Shown piece after piece: positions 18,014 to 27,208 of a DNA stretch of 64,000 bases. Below the pieces are notes generated by a model, which saw nothing but the letters and a program-made list of their open reading frames with translations, was not told where the DNA came from and searched no databases. The translations under genes and the position numbers were made by a program. Position 1 is the first letter of the stretch. Each line of letters begins with the position of its first letter. This stretch comes from CAWDMC01 sp963803295 (GTDB lineage: Bacteria > Acidobacteriota > Terriglobia > UBA7540). The stretch is taken from contig CAWDMC010000002.1 in the NCBI GenBank assembly GCA_963803295.1, positions 434,001 through 498,000 of the forward strand. The letters are read 5' to 3'.

Positions 18014-18913
18014 TTATTCGAGTCCGCGGGAGGACACCGCTTTGAGCAGTTTGCACGCCTCCTTGTAGCCGGGGAATCGCCGTTCCGTCTCTTGAAACTG
18101 CCGCGAGTGCACTACCCGGCGTGATCCGTTACGCTCCACGGGATAGAGGATGTGCAGCATCTCGTGGAACATGACGTATTCCACCAGCAGCTTTGAGACG
18201 CGACGCGAATCGAGCAACCGGCTGATGGTAATACTGTGATGAGCCGAGTCATAATGGCCAAGAATGGTTCTGGATCGCACCGCGCTCCAGCCGATCCGCG
18301 GCTGAGGAAGCTCGCCGCCAAAAAAACGCCGGTTTAGATCTGTGAAGATCTCATTCAAATTATAGAAGAGTCCCACCGCCGGGCGTTGGATCTTGCGCCC
18401 GCGCTGCCGCCGCACCTCTTCAGTGCGCTCGCGGATTTCGTCTTTGAGGATATAGGCGCGATAGCACTCTTGAGCCTCGCGCGATACGCGGCGGCGGTAG
18501 AGCTTCGATAGCAGGATCTCCGCCAGAGCTTCGTGAACAATGGGCGGAGCGCTTCTCAGGAGGTCGGAAACATGGGCGTGTAGCCGGTTATCGCGCAAAG
18601 AGATGGTGCTTCGCAAACCGGCGAAGGCCTGATATTCAAGCCGAAATTCCGGGGAGGGCTGCCTCAGTCCCATCCGCCGGTATACGCGTCCAAAGGCTAT
18701 GGAAAGATCTGCCGCCGGCTCCGCCGCGATAGACTTGGCGCGGCCAAGGGAGGTGATGACGGGCGACGGACGCTGTGGCTTGCGGGACTCTCGCTCTGCT
18801 GATCCCGGGGGCGTCGGACCGGCCGAAGAGGTTCGGATGGAAGCGGGAGTGCGAGCGGGCATCGGCTCGGGCACCGCAGCCGGACTATCTCCAAATAAAG
18901 AGAGTTGCTTCAT
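18014..18913 (-). CDS. SprT-like zinc metalloprotease-domain protein
   Basis: About 299 aa. The ATG at 18913 is preferred over a TTG just upstream. A Pro/Ala-rich N-terminal third (PEPMPARTPASIR) is followed by a helical region and a SprT-like domain: FNLNEIF.DLNRRFFGGELPQP-type segment, then VEYVMFHEMLHILYPVE with the H-E-x-x-H zinc site, and a third-ligand region RRVVHSRQFQETERRFPGY. SprT-like domains in other proteins process DNA-protein crosslinks or act as generic proteases; no DNA-binding domain is visible here. There is no signal peptide, so it is cytosolic. It stands between GH97 and the coiled-coil gene without clear linkage. Confidence 0.8.
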   Translation of the reverse strand: MKQLSLFGDSPAAVPEPMPARTPASIRTSSAGPTPPGSAERESRKPQRPSPVITSLGRAKSIAAEPAADLSIAFGRVYRRMGLRQPSPEFRLEYQAFAGLRSTISLRDNRLHAHVSDLLRSAPPIVHEALAEILLSKLYRRRVSREAQECYRAYILKDEIRERTEEVRRQRGRKIQRPAVGLFYNLNEIFTDLNRRFFGGELPQPRIGWSAVRSRTILGHYDSAHHSITISRLLDSRRVSKLLVEYVMFHEMLHILYPVERNGSRRVVHSRQFQETERRFPGYKEACKLLKAVSSRGLE

Positions 18914-18941
18914 CAAGGCATGATGGGAACCCGACTATGAC

Positions 18942-20126
18942 TCAATCGTCGTCGTCCGACTGGCCGGATTTCTTACGTTCTTTCTTCTGGAGCTTCCTTT
19001 CTTCCTTGCTGCGTTTCTTCTCTTCCTTAGCCTGCACCTTGAGCGTATGCTCCTGGATCTTTTGCTCGCGCTTCAGCTCCCCGAGTTTCTTCTCCTGAGT
19101 AGCCAAAGCTTGGGTCGCCCCGTCGATCGTGTCGTTAATATCGTCGATGGCGTCGCGCAGCGACGGCTGGTACTCCGCCGTAAACTGGTCGGGACGTTGC
19201 TCGAAGGACCTCAACTGATCGAGTTGCCGCGGGCCCTGCTCGATCAAGGCACGCAGGCCTTTGCGCATGTCGCCGCCGCGGTCGTATTGATCCTCGACCC
19301 AAGTTTTCAGCTCATCATCGATGGCGATATATTGCCCGAGAAGATCGTCGAGGTATTTGCCGCTCTTGTATTGGGTGGGATCGGCCGGCGAGGCGCGGAA
19401 GTTGGTGAAGAGATCCAGCCGCACCTGGGCGAATTGCAGATAAAGCAGGATGCGCTCGCCCGGGTCCTGCTCTTCGCGGAGCCTGTCCTGCTCGTCGTCG
19501 GTGAGGTATTCGGTCTTCTTACGCGAAGGCGCTGAACCGGCTATCGCTCGAAGTTCGGCCAATCGAAGGGAACCGTTAATCCAGGAGCGGGCTCCAGCCG
19601 CGCCTAACGCGTCCTGCTCCGGCGCTTGCGGCGGAGCAGCGGTGATCGGCGGAAATAGCGCCGCCAGCACGTCGGTGTGGATGGCATCCGACTGCTTCAA
19701 CACCTTGTCCACGGCCTCGCGATCGACATAGCGAATGCGGTGTTCAAAATCATCGATCAGGCGGTGATTCTCGCGAAGAGCAATGTCGAGCTCACGGAAC
19801 CCTTGCGGTTTCTTAACAGGGTTACGGCCCGTTGCCCTCAGCAGATCCCAGGCCTGTCTCATATGGTCGAGGTAGGCGCCTAGCAGGCTCTGGCATGCGG
19901 CCGGATCACCTTTGTCGTAAGCTTCGGTCGCCTGATTTAGCCTCAAGCGACCCAGCGCTATTTCCAGCTTTGCCTTCTTGATCGGATTTGTCTCGCGTTG
20001 GATTCGCGCCAGAAGCTGGGATTCAGTCTCCCGCTTAGCCGTGGCCAACGGTGAGCAGGCGAGCCCTGCGGCCACGACGAGTAATAAGGCCAAAACACGT
20101 GACAAATAGCGCGCCCCGAAACGCAT
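18942..20126 (-). CDS. Hypothetical secreted protein with basic C-terminal coiled coil
   Basis: 394 aa from the ATG at 20126, where a signal peptide begins (MRFGARYLSRVLALLLVVAAGLACSPLATA); the longer in-frame start would overlap the TPR gene upstream. The mature protein is largely helical with a Glu/Lys-rich C-terminus (KEEKKRSKEERKLQKKERKK) ending in an acidic DDDD tail. An internal segment has TEYLTDDEQDRLREEQDPGERILLYLQFAQVRLDL. I do not recognise the family. It begins 20 bp after the stop of the TPR gene, so the two are probably co-transcribed and may act together in the envelope. Confidence 0.75.
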   Translation of the reverse strand: MRFGARYLSRVLALLLVVAAGLACSPLATAKRETESQLLARIQRETNPIKKAKLEIALGRLRLNQATEAYDKGDPAACQSLLGAYLDHMRQAWDLLRATGRNPVKKPQGFRELDIALRENHRLIDDFEHRIRYVDREAVDKVLKQSDAIHTDVLAALFPPITAAPPQAPEQDALGAAGARSWINGSLRLAELRAIAGSAPSRKKTEYLTDDEQDRLREEQDPGERILLYLQFAQVRLDLFTNFRASPADPTQYKSGKYLDDLLGQYIAIDDELKTWVEDQYDRGGDMRKGLRALIEQGPRQLDQLRSFEQRPDQFTAEYQPSLRDAIDDINDTIDGATQALATQEKKLGELKREQKIQEHTLKVQAKEEKKRSKEERKLQKKERKKSGQSDDDD

Positions 20127-20146
20127 AGCTTTGGATTCTATTATAA

Positions 20147-21520
20147 CTATTTCCCGACCTCGCGACGAAGCAGTTTGGCACGCTGCTGGGCCTGCCATTC
20201 CTGGTCAGGACTCTCGTGATGCGAGAGTTCCAGATACCGTTCGTAGGCGACCAGGGCCTCGCGACGCGCTCGGAGATGGTCGTAACAAGTCGCTAGGGCA
20301 AAATAGAGCGCCGGAGGCGAGTCGGGGACTTTCAGCAGGGCCTCAAGCAGCGGGATCGTTTCCGCCCAGTGCTTGTCCAGGTACAATGCAGTGGCGAGAC
20401 CCTGCGCTGCGGCGCGATTCTGTGGGTTCAGTTTTAGCGCCGTGCGGTATTCGGCGGCCGCTTCCGAATACTTTCCCTCGTCCAACAGAGTCTTGGCCAC
20501 GGCGCGGTGCAGATCCGGCTCGTCCGGGCTGGCGGCCAGAGCCTCTCTGTAGAACTTCTCAGACTCCGGAAAATTCTTCAGCAAGGCATTAACGTCGCCG
20601 AGTGCTGCGGCCAAGCCGGGCGTGTCAGGTTTGGCCGCATAAATCGCTTTTAGATTGGACAGGGCTTGTTCATTCCGGGCCAACTGCAGATTTACTTTGG
20701 CAAGGTGAAATCGAGTTTCAAGATCGTTCGGCTCCGCCGCCAGATATTTCTCAAAATACCCTGACGCCTCTGCAGCTTTGCCCAGACCCTCGGCGGCTAA
20801 CGCCATTCCTAAAACGGCCTGCGGCAGCTTCGGATCGATTGCCGCCTTCTCGAATTGCGCCAACGCTTCGGCATAGTGCTTCTGGCTCAGCTCGAGCTGG
20901 CCCAGATCGTAGTGAGCAATTCCAAGATCGGGCTGACTGCTCACCACCAACTGGAACTGCTTTTCCGCCGCGCTCGTCTGCCCGCTGCGAGAGAGAGCGC
21001 GGGCATAGTAGAGCCGGGCGCGCGGATGCGAGGGCTTCAGCTCGGTAGCCTTACCCAGTTGTTCTGCCGCTCCTGCCGGATCGTTCATCTCCAGTAGTAT
21101 CACTCCGAGATTGAGCCGAGCCTCGAAGAGGTCAGGCTTGAGCTCGAGGGCCCTCCGGTAGGCGAGCACCGCATCCTGTTTGCGGTGCAGCGCCGAATCC
21201 GTATATCCCAGATCAAGCCAGGCAGGAACCAAGTCCGGCCGAGCCTTAACGATAGCCGCGAGCGCTTCGGCCGCCGTCACGAAATCCTTCTGATCGAGTG
21301 CCTTCTGGGCATTCTCAAGGAGGGAAGGAATATCTGGTGAGGCTGGGGCCTTGGCAGCCTGACCGGCGAGGCAGTTGGCGGCCGTGAAGATTAGCACGAA
21401 GACTAAAAAGACAAGGATATCGGTTACTGCCTGAGCCGTGCCGCGACCAGCCTGTCTATAGCAGAGGCACCGCGGCCCAGAGGCCTCAATCTGGCAGCAA
21501 CCGGTCTCGTCAGACTTCAT
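20147..21520 (-). CDS. Tetratricopeptide-repeat protein, membrane-anchored or secreted
   Basis: 457 aa. A hydrophobic segment (ILVFLVFVLIFTAANCLAG) near residues 35-55 is an uncleaved anchor or signal. At least eleven TPR-like 34-residue repeats follow, e.g. PAWLDLGYTDSALHRKQDAVLAYRRALELKPDL and EARLNLGVILLEMNDPAGAAEQLGKATELKPSHP. Such arrays are protein-binding solenoids, and none of the repeats carries a catalytic motif. It precedes the coiled-coil gene on the same strand with 20 bp between, suggesting an operon. The N-terminal 34 residues before the hydrophobic stretch are Cys-rich (CCQIE, CLCYR) and may be untranslated if a later start is used. Confidence 0.85.
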   Translation of the reverse strand: MKSDETGCCQIEASGPRCLCYRQAGRGTAQAVTDILVFLVFVLIFTAANCLAGQAAKAPASPDIPSLLENAQKALDQKDFVTAAEALAAIVKARPDLVPAWLDLGYTDSALHRKQDAVLAYRRALELKPDLFEARLNLGVILLEMNDPAGAAEQLGKATELKPSHPRARLYYARALSRSGQTSAAEKQFQLVVSSQPDLGIAHYDLGQLELSQKHYAEALAQFEKAAIDPKLPQAVLGMALAAEGLGKAAEASGYFEKYLAAEPNDLETRFHLAKVNLQLARNEQALSNLKAIYAAKPDTPGLAAALGDVNALLKNFPESEKFYREALAASPDEPDLHRAVAKTLLDEGKYSEAAAEYRTALKLNPQNRAAAQGLATALYLDKHWAETIPLLEALLKVPDSPPALYFALATCYDHLRARREALVAYERYLELSHHESPDQEWQAQQRAKLLRREVGK

Positions 21521-21907
21521 AAATCTCGAATCTCGCTAGCGCTAAGGGACCCTAAGCACCAATTACAATTTGTGCCTAAGTCGCACGGTCTTAGATGCTT
21601 GCCGCTGACGCCAGGTAACGGGAGGCCTGAAATCGAACCTCGATGGATCACGAACCGACAAGGCGGTCCGCGGAAGACCAGGAACCCCTTAAAGTGCCTT
21701 CTCGGCCGTCCCGCAGCAAGCCCCCAAGGTCTAGCAGAGTCTTTGGCCAGAAGCAAGTCCAGGGCAACTTCAACCGTCAAATCTCCATCTTATAGGCACG
21801 GAGACCGGCAGAGCGAACTGGTCGAGCGATCTGCGGGGAAAGTCATCCACTTTTCCGCGAAATCGTCTATGATTCCAGGTGGGTCGAAGTTCGAAAGGGA
21901 GGCCAGT
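21521..21907. other. Intergenic region between divergent genes, no gene supported
   Basis: Lies between the TPR gene (minus) and the glycine-zipper protein (plus). The frame of the latter stays open upstream to 21572, but GGGAGG sits before the ATG at 21908 and the signal peptide begins there, so the extension is not coding. Confidence 0.6.
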
Positions 21908-22792
21908 ATGAAGCGCTGGTTCCGTACCATCTTAATTGCGCTTGTGTGCACGGTTGCCATGAGCGCCACGATTTGGGCTGTCGGCGGCCAGCAGCCTGCT
22001 GGTGCATCGAACCCCACCCCTGCGACCAACCCTGCCCCAGCACCTGACGGATCGACCTCGACCCCATCGTCGAGTACCAGTGCTCCCCCTGCGACGCCTA
22101 CAGGCCCCACGACGACACAGGGATACATCCCTCCTCCGGCCAACGCTCCGCCTGTGGTGCCTGCCGGTAGTGCGCTTTACGTGCGGCTGACCACTACCCT
22201 TACAGACAAAACGAACAAGACGGGCGACCCCTTCACCGGCGAAGTCACCAAGCCGATCACGGCTAATGGGGTCGAGATTATTCCGGCGGGAAGCATGGTA
22301 GACGGTCATGTGGCTTTCATAAAACCCTCCGGGCGCATCACGGGCAAGGCCGAAATGCGCTTGGTTCTCGACAGCATCATTACCCCCGAGGATGTGAAGT
22401 ATCGCCTGGCTGCTGGCCTCGAGGAAGCCAAAGGCGGGGCTTGCGCCGGCATGAAGAACGACGACGAAGGCACAATCCAGGGATGTGGCAAGAGCAAGAA
22501 GGACGCCATGAAGGACGCCGGGATTGCCGGCGCCGTGGGGGCGGGAGCCGGTGCCACCGTGGGCTTAGGCCATGAGATCGATTGCGCCTACTACGGGAAT
22601 TGCGGTGGTCCTGGTATGGGTACGGATATCGGCTATGGCGCCGCCATCGGTGCCAGTACAGCGCTGATCTACCACTTCTTCAAACACGAAAAACACATCA
22701 TCCTGGTTGAAGGCACTGCCCTCACCTTTGTCGTGAGCCGCACCTCGAGTGCCGACGCTCAGCCCGTCTCGCAGGCGGCCGCGAAGGAGTAG
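21908..22792 (+). CDS. Secreted protein with glycine-zipper segment
   Basis: 294 aa. The ATG at 21908 follows a GGGAGG site and opens a signal peptide (MKRWFRTILIALVCTVAMSATIWAVGG). A Pro/Thr/Ser-rich linker (about residues 30-80) leads to a beta-rich domain: LYVRLTTTLTDKTNKTGDPFTGEVTKPI and NGVEIIPAGSMVDGHVAFIK. This pattern recurs in acidobacterial envelope proteins. A glycine-zipper stretch follows (AGIAGAVGAGAGATVGLG, then GTDIGYGAAIGAS), which could pack against a membrane. Cys residues in GACAG, GCGKSK and CAYYGNCGG may form disulphides. Function unknown; periplasmic or outer-membrane location inferred. Confidence 0.75.
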   Translation: MKRWFRTILIALVCTVAMSATIWAVGGQQPAGASNPTPATNPAPAPDGSTSTPSSSTSAPPATPTGPTTTQGYIPPPANAPPVVPAGSALYVRLTTTLTDKTNKTGDPFTGEVTKPITANGVEIIPAGSMVDGHVAFIKPSGRITGKAEMRLVLDSIITPEDVKYRLAAGLEEAKGGACAGMKNDDEGTIQGCGKSKKDAMKDAGIAGAVGAGAGATVGLGHEIDCAYYGNCGGPGMGTDIGYGAAIGASTALIYHFFKHEKHIILVEGTALTFVVSRTSSADAQPVSQAAAKE

Positions 22793-22885
22793 GCGGTCTG
22801 CAGCAACCTAAGGCGAGAGGCTTCCCGCAAGGTACTGTCACCTGCCCGTACGAGTTCCATTCTGGTAGTCAGTTTCATCGGTTAA

Positions 22886-23887
22886 TCAACTTCGTCCCGG
22901 AACCGGTGCGCCCTGCGGCAGAAGATTCTTCCGGCTCAGTTCCACCCAGAAGTCCGGAGGAATCTCGAAGCTCATCAGGCGGAAATTTTCCTCGATCTCC
23001 GCTACGGATCGGGATCCAGGGATAATCGAAGCGACTGCCGGATGCGCGAAAGGGAACTGCAGCGCAGCGGCCCTGAGTGGGACTTCGTGCTCCGCGCAGA
23101 CAGTCTCGATCTGGCGGACTCGCTCGAGAATATCAGGAGGGGCCGGGGAGTAGTTGAACAAAGCGTCAGACCGGGCTCCAGTAGCGAGAATTCCGCTGTT
23201 GAAGGGCGCACCGATGATGATGCTGATCTTCTTTTGGAGGCATAGCGAAAGCAGATCCTCCATTCCGGTATATTCTAGAAGCGTGTAGCGACTGGCGATC
23301 AAGAAGCAGTCAAAATCAGCCTCGCGCGCGAATCGTGCGGGCATCTCACCCTGATTCATGCCTGCGCTGATGGCCCGGATCTTCCCTTGCTCGCGCAGTT
23401 TGGCCAGGGCCGGATAGGCGCCTTCGATGGCATCTTCGTAATGATCGTCAGCGTCATGGATGTGGGCGATATCGATCCGGTCGAGCCCAAGGCGTTCGAG
23501 ACTCTCCTGGAACGAACGCATTACCCCGGCGTAACTGAAATCGAAAACAGGGCGGTACTGGAGCGGATTCTCATAACCGCAATAGGGTTCGGCGCCCTCG
23601 ACGGGATCGACTGGCAATAGCACACGCCCCACTTTTGTCGCCAGGACGAAGGCTTCCCGCTGCCGCCCGGAAAGCGCCCTGCCCATGCGGATCTCGCTTT
23701 TGCCGCAGCCATACAGTGGAGCCGTGTCGAGCAGGTTTACCCCGAGCGCGAGCGCCCGATGAATGGTGGCAATTGCCTGCCCTTCAGGTACGTCCCTATA
23801 GTAGCCCGCCAACGGGCCGCCACCTAGGCCTAAGCGGCTTACGGCCAGAGTGGTTTTGCCGAGCGGGACTTTTTCGCTTGGATCCAT
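22886..23887 (-). CDS. Aldo/keto reductase (D-threo-aldose 1-dehydrogenase-like)
   Basis: 333 aa, an AKR TIM barrel. LDTAPLYGCGKSEIRMGRAL carries the catalytic Asp and Tyr, ATKVGR the Lys, and IAHIHDADD the His of the tetrad; the C-terminal IIPGSRSVAEIEEN binds the cofactor phosphate. The full-length similarity pattern (VSRLGLGGGPLAGYY, CGYENPLQYRPVFDFSYAGVMRSFQESLERLGLDRID) is that of D-threo-aldose/L-fucose 1-dehydrogenases that oxidise an aldose to its lactone. It starts 17 bp after the transaldolase-like gene stops and is the last gene of a three-gene minus operon whose promoter (26025-26067) carries the predicted GntR operator. Confidence 0.9.
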   Translation of the reverse strand: MDPSEKVPLGKTTLAVSRLGLGGGPLAGYYRDVPEGQAIATIHRALALGVNLLDTAPLYGCGKSEIRMGRALSGRQREAFVLATKVGRVLLPVDPVEGAEPYCGYENPLQYRPVFDFSYAGVMRSFQESLERLGLDRIDIAHIHDADDHYEDAIEGAYPALAKLREQGKIRAISAGMNQGEMPARFAREADFDCFLIASRYTLLEYTGMEDLLSLCLQKKISIIIGAPFNSGILATGARSDALFNYSPAPPDILERVRQIETVCAEHEVPLRAAALQFPFAHPAVASIIPGSRSVAEIEENFRLMSFEIPPDFWVELSRKNLLPQGAPVPGRS

Positions 23888-23904
23888 GTTCGTGGCGCTT
23901 CCAT

Positions 23905-24993
23905 TCAGTTCGTTACGGGCTCTCTGGTTGTTACAGCGTGGCTGGGGGAAAGCGCCTGGCGACGTTCTTTAACTGCCGCCGACAGGGTATCCCAGCCCTT
24001 CACGAACATCTCGCGGAAGTACTGAAGCGGTCCAAACGGTTCGAACTCTTCCACCGTAAGCCCGTCATCGAGATAGGCTTTGCGAAAATCAGGGAGCTTG
24101 CTCACTAACTCAGCAATTACGACCGCGGGGACAGGAGTATCCATGCGAGCTTCGATTGGCGGATTGGCTTCGATCAATTCGAGCGCGGTATTCCAGTTGA
24201 TGGTGATGTGTACGGCCCCGCCAACCATTTCCGTGAAATGGTGAATCCCGCGCGCACCCCCGCCGAGCATGATGACGGGATAGCCGCGCTCTTGGAAGAG
24301 GCGATACTGCTTGCGTGCCACGGCACATCCGGCCTGATGAAGCACGGCGTCTGAGATGTCGATGCCCTCGCGTCGCACATAATTTGCCAGGTACTCATCG
24401 AAAATCCCCGAAATGTGAGTCACGTAAAAAGGCGGCCGGCATCCTGTCTTTTGGGAAGCCCGGCGATACAGCTCACAAGTCTCGACCGCCTGCTTAATCG
24501 CGAATACCTCGGTGGCAATAATCGGCATGTTCTCGGCAATTAAGATTTCGAATGCTTTCAGGCCGGCTTCACTACAGGGAATCTTGGTGATGAAGTTCTT
24601 TTCCAGCTTGCGAAACCGCAGGGCTTCTTCCACGATGAAATCCGGGTCATGGTCACCGTGGGGATCGCCTTGGATGGAGACGAGTCCCTCCAGTCCTGGC
24701 TTGCGCTCGTAAAGGGGCAGGAACTTCTCCATGACGCGCTCGGTGAGTCGCTGCATGACGCGTTCGGTGGCTGCCCGATCGTCTGCAACCTGCCGGACCA
24801 CGCTGTCGATCTCGCTCTGGGCGTATGCCGACTCTGACTTCTCCCTAAGCATGCGGGCGCAGAAGGTCGGGTTGGTTGTGCACGCTATAGCGCCGGCGGC
24901 GATCGCCTGATCCGCCTCGGCTAAGGTCGGGTTGTTTATCCAGAGCCGCGTCGGTGTTTCTCTCGTGACGCGCTCGAAATATCCGTCTTTCAT
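23905..24993 (-). CDS. Transaldolase-family protein
   Basis: 362 aa, class I aldolase of the transaldolase family. RLWINNPTLAEADQAIAAGAIACTTNPTF matches the D-x-x-x-x-x-x-TTNP-type entry strand, and NFITKIPCSEAGLKAFEIL carries the Schiff-base Lys in the (V/I)-T-K-I-P motif; TEVFAIKQA and PFYVTHISGIFDEYL follow. Transaldolase moves dihydroxyacetone units between sugar phosphates such as fructose 6-phosphate and erythrose 4-phosphate; family members also act as sugar-phosphate aldolases, so the substrate is open. It overlaps the upstream gene by ATGA, showing translational coupling within the operon. Confidence 0.87.
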   Translation of the reverse strand: MKDGYFERVTRETPTRLWINNPTLAEADQAIAAGAIACTTNPTFCARMLREKSESAYAQSEIDSVVRQVADDRAATERVMQRLTERVMEKFLPLYERKPGLEGLVSIQGDPHGDHDPDFIVEEALRFRKLEKNFITKIPCSEAGLKAFEILIAENMPIIATEVFAIKQAVETCELYRRASQKTGCRPPFYVTHISGIFDEYLANYVRREGIDISDAVLHQAGCAVARKQYRLFQERGYPVIMLGGGARGIHHFTEMVGGAVHITINWNTALELIEANPPIEARMDTPVPAVVIAELVSKLPDFRKAYLDDGLTVEEFEPFGPLQYFREMFVKGWDTLSAAVKERRQALSPSHAVTTREPVTN

Positions 24994-25931
24994 TGCGATT
25001 GCTCCTCTCCACCGGGATCCGGCCCTATCTTTGGGTAACCGGCAGCTTCCCTTGAGTGCGCCGCCTCGTCACGGCGATGCGTGCTTTGTGGACAAGCAAT
25101 TTGCTCCAGACTGAGCATGGACTCGAACCCCTTCTGGACTATCTGCGCAGGATCGGCGGTGCTCAGGTTTTTATTCCAAATCTCGAGGGAGAACGCACCT
25201 TGATAGTTCAGCTTTCGTAGCGCCCGGAAAAGCGGCTCATAGCGTAGAGTTCCCTCACCAGGAAACGTTCGATAGTCATGATGTACCCGGAGTTGCTCCG
25301 GGGGAACGTCCATGGCGTCCGAGAGGTGAACCAGGAATACCTTCTCGCCGCAGCTCCCGGCTAAGTCGGTAATCAGCGAACCGCCGAGCGAAAAGTGAAA
25401 CCAATCCAGCGTCAGGCCTCCGTTCTCGCAGTCAGCGGCAGATACAATTCTCCACGAGGTGGCGAGATCTCTCACCTCGGCAGCCGTGAACGGGAATTCG
25501 AGCGCAATACGAACCTCATGCTCGGCTGCTGCCTCGCAGACAGCCCTAAAACGGGCAGGGGCGCCGTCGAATGATCCCCGGCTGAGGGCTGGAACCACAA
25601 CCACGATATCGCAACCAAGCCCACGCGATATCTGACAGATATGATGGGTTCTGGCCAAAACGCGCGGAAAGTCAGCCTCTTTCGCCTCCTGCCAGCCACC
25701 GAGGAAGCACAGTTCCACCAGCTTCAATCCGCCCTGGTCGAGCCAGCCTGAGATGTCATGCAGCGAATTTCCTTCGCGGACGGCGGCGTCAATATCTTCA
25801 AGCCACAGTCCGATTTGGCAAAAGCCTGCGGCGGCGGCGAGCTGAATCTGCCGCTGAACTGGTATGTTCTTAATCGTTGCGGTATTAAGACAGAACCGTT
25901 TCCGTATTGAACTCCACGCTCGCTCTTGCAA
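24990..25931 (-). CDS. Sugar phosphate isomerase/epimerase (xylose-isomerase-like TIM barrel)
   Basis: 313 aa. FCLNTATIKNIPVQRQIQLAAAAGFCQIGLWLEDI is the typical first strand and helix; metal ligands are expected in RIALEFPF (Glu), LTLDWFHFSLGG (Asp, His), VHLSDAMDVPPEQLRVHHDYRTFPGEG and FSLEIWN (Glu). These proteins interconvert ketoses, epimers or inosose-type compounds. The start is a TTG at 25931 without a good ribosome site, chosen because there is no ATG near the conserved FCLNT; it is the least certain start here. It leads the three-gene minus operon. Confidence 0.83.
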   Translation of the reverse strand: MQERAWSSIRKRFCLNTATIKNIPVQRQIQLAAAAGFCQIGLWLEDIDAAVREGNSLHDISGWLDQGGLKLVELCFLGGWQEAKEADFPRVLARTHHICQISRGLGCDIVVVVPALSRGSFDGAPARFRAVCEAAAEHEVRIALEFPFTAAEVRDLATSWRIVSAADCENGGLTLDWFHFSLGGSLITDLAGSCGEKVFLVHLSDAMDVPPEQLRVHHDYRTFPGEGTLRYEPLFRALRKLNYQGAFSLEIWNKNLSTADPAQIVQKGFESMLSLEQIACPQSTHRRDEAAHSREAAGYPKIGPDPGGEEQSQ

Positions 25932-26024
25932 GGCTTGACACCGCCTGAGGAATGACTTGAAAAACGGTCGAGCAACGCGAAAAAAACGATTCGATTTCCA
26001 GGGCCTTCGTGTGTCTGTTTTCTA

Positions 26025-26067
26025 CACACTGTCGGACATCATACAGTACTGGGCCCTGCCGTTTCAA
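26025..26067 (-). promoter_or_regulatory. Predicted promoter with GntR operator, minus operon
   Basis: On the minus strand: -35 TTGAAA (26067-26062), 18-bp spacer, -10 TATGAT (26043-26038), overlapping TATGATGTCCGACAGTGTG (26043-26025). It matches the left half and centre of the palindrome upstream of the GntR gene, in the same register relative to -10. Confidence 0.65.
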
Positions 26068-26242
26068 CCGGGGCCGGGCATCGCGTTTTCGTAGTGCTCT
26101 GGAATCGCTCCCAGAAGACGGGCTAACGATGTTAGAAGTAACTGGCGGTAAACGGGCACTTTTTAGGTAGTTTCTGACCCCCGACATCGAGACGATTGAG
26201 ACCGCGGAGTCCGTGAAGACCGTTGAAGGCCGTGCCGCAAGC

Positions 26243-26286
26243 TTGACATCGCTTTTTCCCCGTGATATACGACGTCGGACATCCCA
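26243..26286 (+). promoter_or_regulatory. Predicted promoter with GntR operator, plus operon
   Basis: -35 TTGACA (26243-26248), 17-bp spacer, -10 TATACG (26266-26271) overlapping TACGACGTCGGACATCCCA (26268-26286). This reproduces the -35 box, the spacer and the -10 box of the GntR gene promoter at 45062, and the operator differs from it at a few bases. Confidence 0.75.
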
Positions 26287-26360
26287 AGTGAGGGGTGGAC
26301 TTGGCGGGCGGCGGTGCGCCGCCCGCCAAAAAAAATGGGAAAGAAGAGACCGGCCGAATC

Positions 26361-27152
26361 ATGAGTGCTCAGGACGCCTGTTTCACCGAAAAACGAATTA
26401 TTCTCGGTATCTGGCAGCAGTTTCCCATCCCCAGGATGTCACGCTACTTGGCCCAGTCCGGGTGGGAGTGGATTATCCTGGATTTGCAACACGGGCCTAT
26501 GAACTTCGAAACCCTGTACGAATGCATCCACACCATTCGGGCTGAAGGAGCCAAGGCCTTCGTCAGGGTTCCGATCGGAGCGTATAGTGACGTGCAGCGG
26601 TGCCTCGATCTGGGCGCACATGGAATCGTCCTTCCCATGGTCAACTCTCCCGGGGAAGCGCAGCAGGCTGCCTACGCGGCAAAATATCCGCCGCTCGGGG
26701 GCAGATCCAAAGGGGGAGATGCCCAGTATCACTACGGGGAGGACTACCCGGAAAGAGCCAATCGCGAAACCACTTTGCTCGTTCAAGTCGAGCATATCAA
26801 CGCTGTGAGAGCGGTTGAAGATATTCTGGCGGTGGATGGCGTGGACGGCTGTTTTGTCGGTCCAACGGATCTCGCGCTCTCGATGGGTTTGCCACGCACC
26901 AACTTTGAGAATGTGCCGGAGCACAGGGAGGCGATCCGGCGAACGGTTGCGGCATGCAGGGCTGTGGGGAAGATGGCCGCCTGCAACACATATTCGCCCT
27001 CCGAGGCCCGGGAAAAGGCCAGGCAGGGATACGAGTGTATCACCATGGAATCCGACGTCGACCTGCTAGTCGGGGCTTCACGGCGACTTCTCTCGAGCCT
27101 TCGATGCCAGATGGAAGGAGTTCCCGCCACGCTTGCAGCGGATCAGCGCTAA
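26361..27152 (+). CDS. HpcH/HpaI aldolase family protein
   Basis: 263 aa from the ATG at 26361. Class II pyruvate-type aldolase barrel: DLQHGPMN, RVPIGAYSDVQRCLDLGAHGIVLPMVNSP, LLVQVEHINAVRAVEDILAVDGVDGCFVGPTDLALSMG, where the Glu in VQVEH and the Asp in GPTDL are the usual metal ligands, and the early His in LQHG is the catalytic base region. These enzymes reversibly cleave 2-keto-3-deoxy acids to pyruvate or related keto acids and an aldehyde. It is the first gene of the plus operon, and its cleavage products could feed the DhaKL/RpiB genes downstream. Substrate not readable. Confidence 0.9.
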   Translation: MSAQDACFTEKRIILGIWQQFPIPRMSRYLAQSGWEWIILDLQHGPMNFETLYECIHTIRAEGAKAFVRVPIGAYSDVQRCLDLGAHGIVLPMVNSPGEAQQAAYAAKYPPLGGRSKGGDAQYHYGEDYPERANRETTLLVQVEHINAVRAVEDILAVDGVDGCFVGPTDLALSMGLPRTNFENVPEHREAIRRTVAACRAVGKMAACNTYSPSEAREKARQGYECITMESDVDLLVGASRRLLSSLRCQMEGVPATLAADQR

Positions 27153-27208
27153 CGCGGAAGACTCAATGAAGTAGTTCACTTCTTCAGGCGTTCTGCCAGG
27201 AGGTAGAG

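Larger units (their letters stand above)
25932..26360. other. Bidirectional regulatory region of the catabolic locus
   Basis: Separates the minus operon from the plus operon and holds one predicted promoter-operator for each (26025-26067 and 26243-26286). No gene is supported; an in-frame GTG at 26295 for the aldolase is less likely than ATG 26361. Confidence 0.75.
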
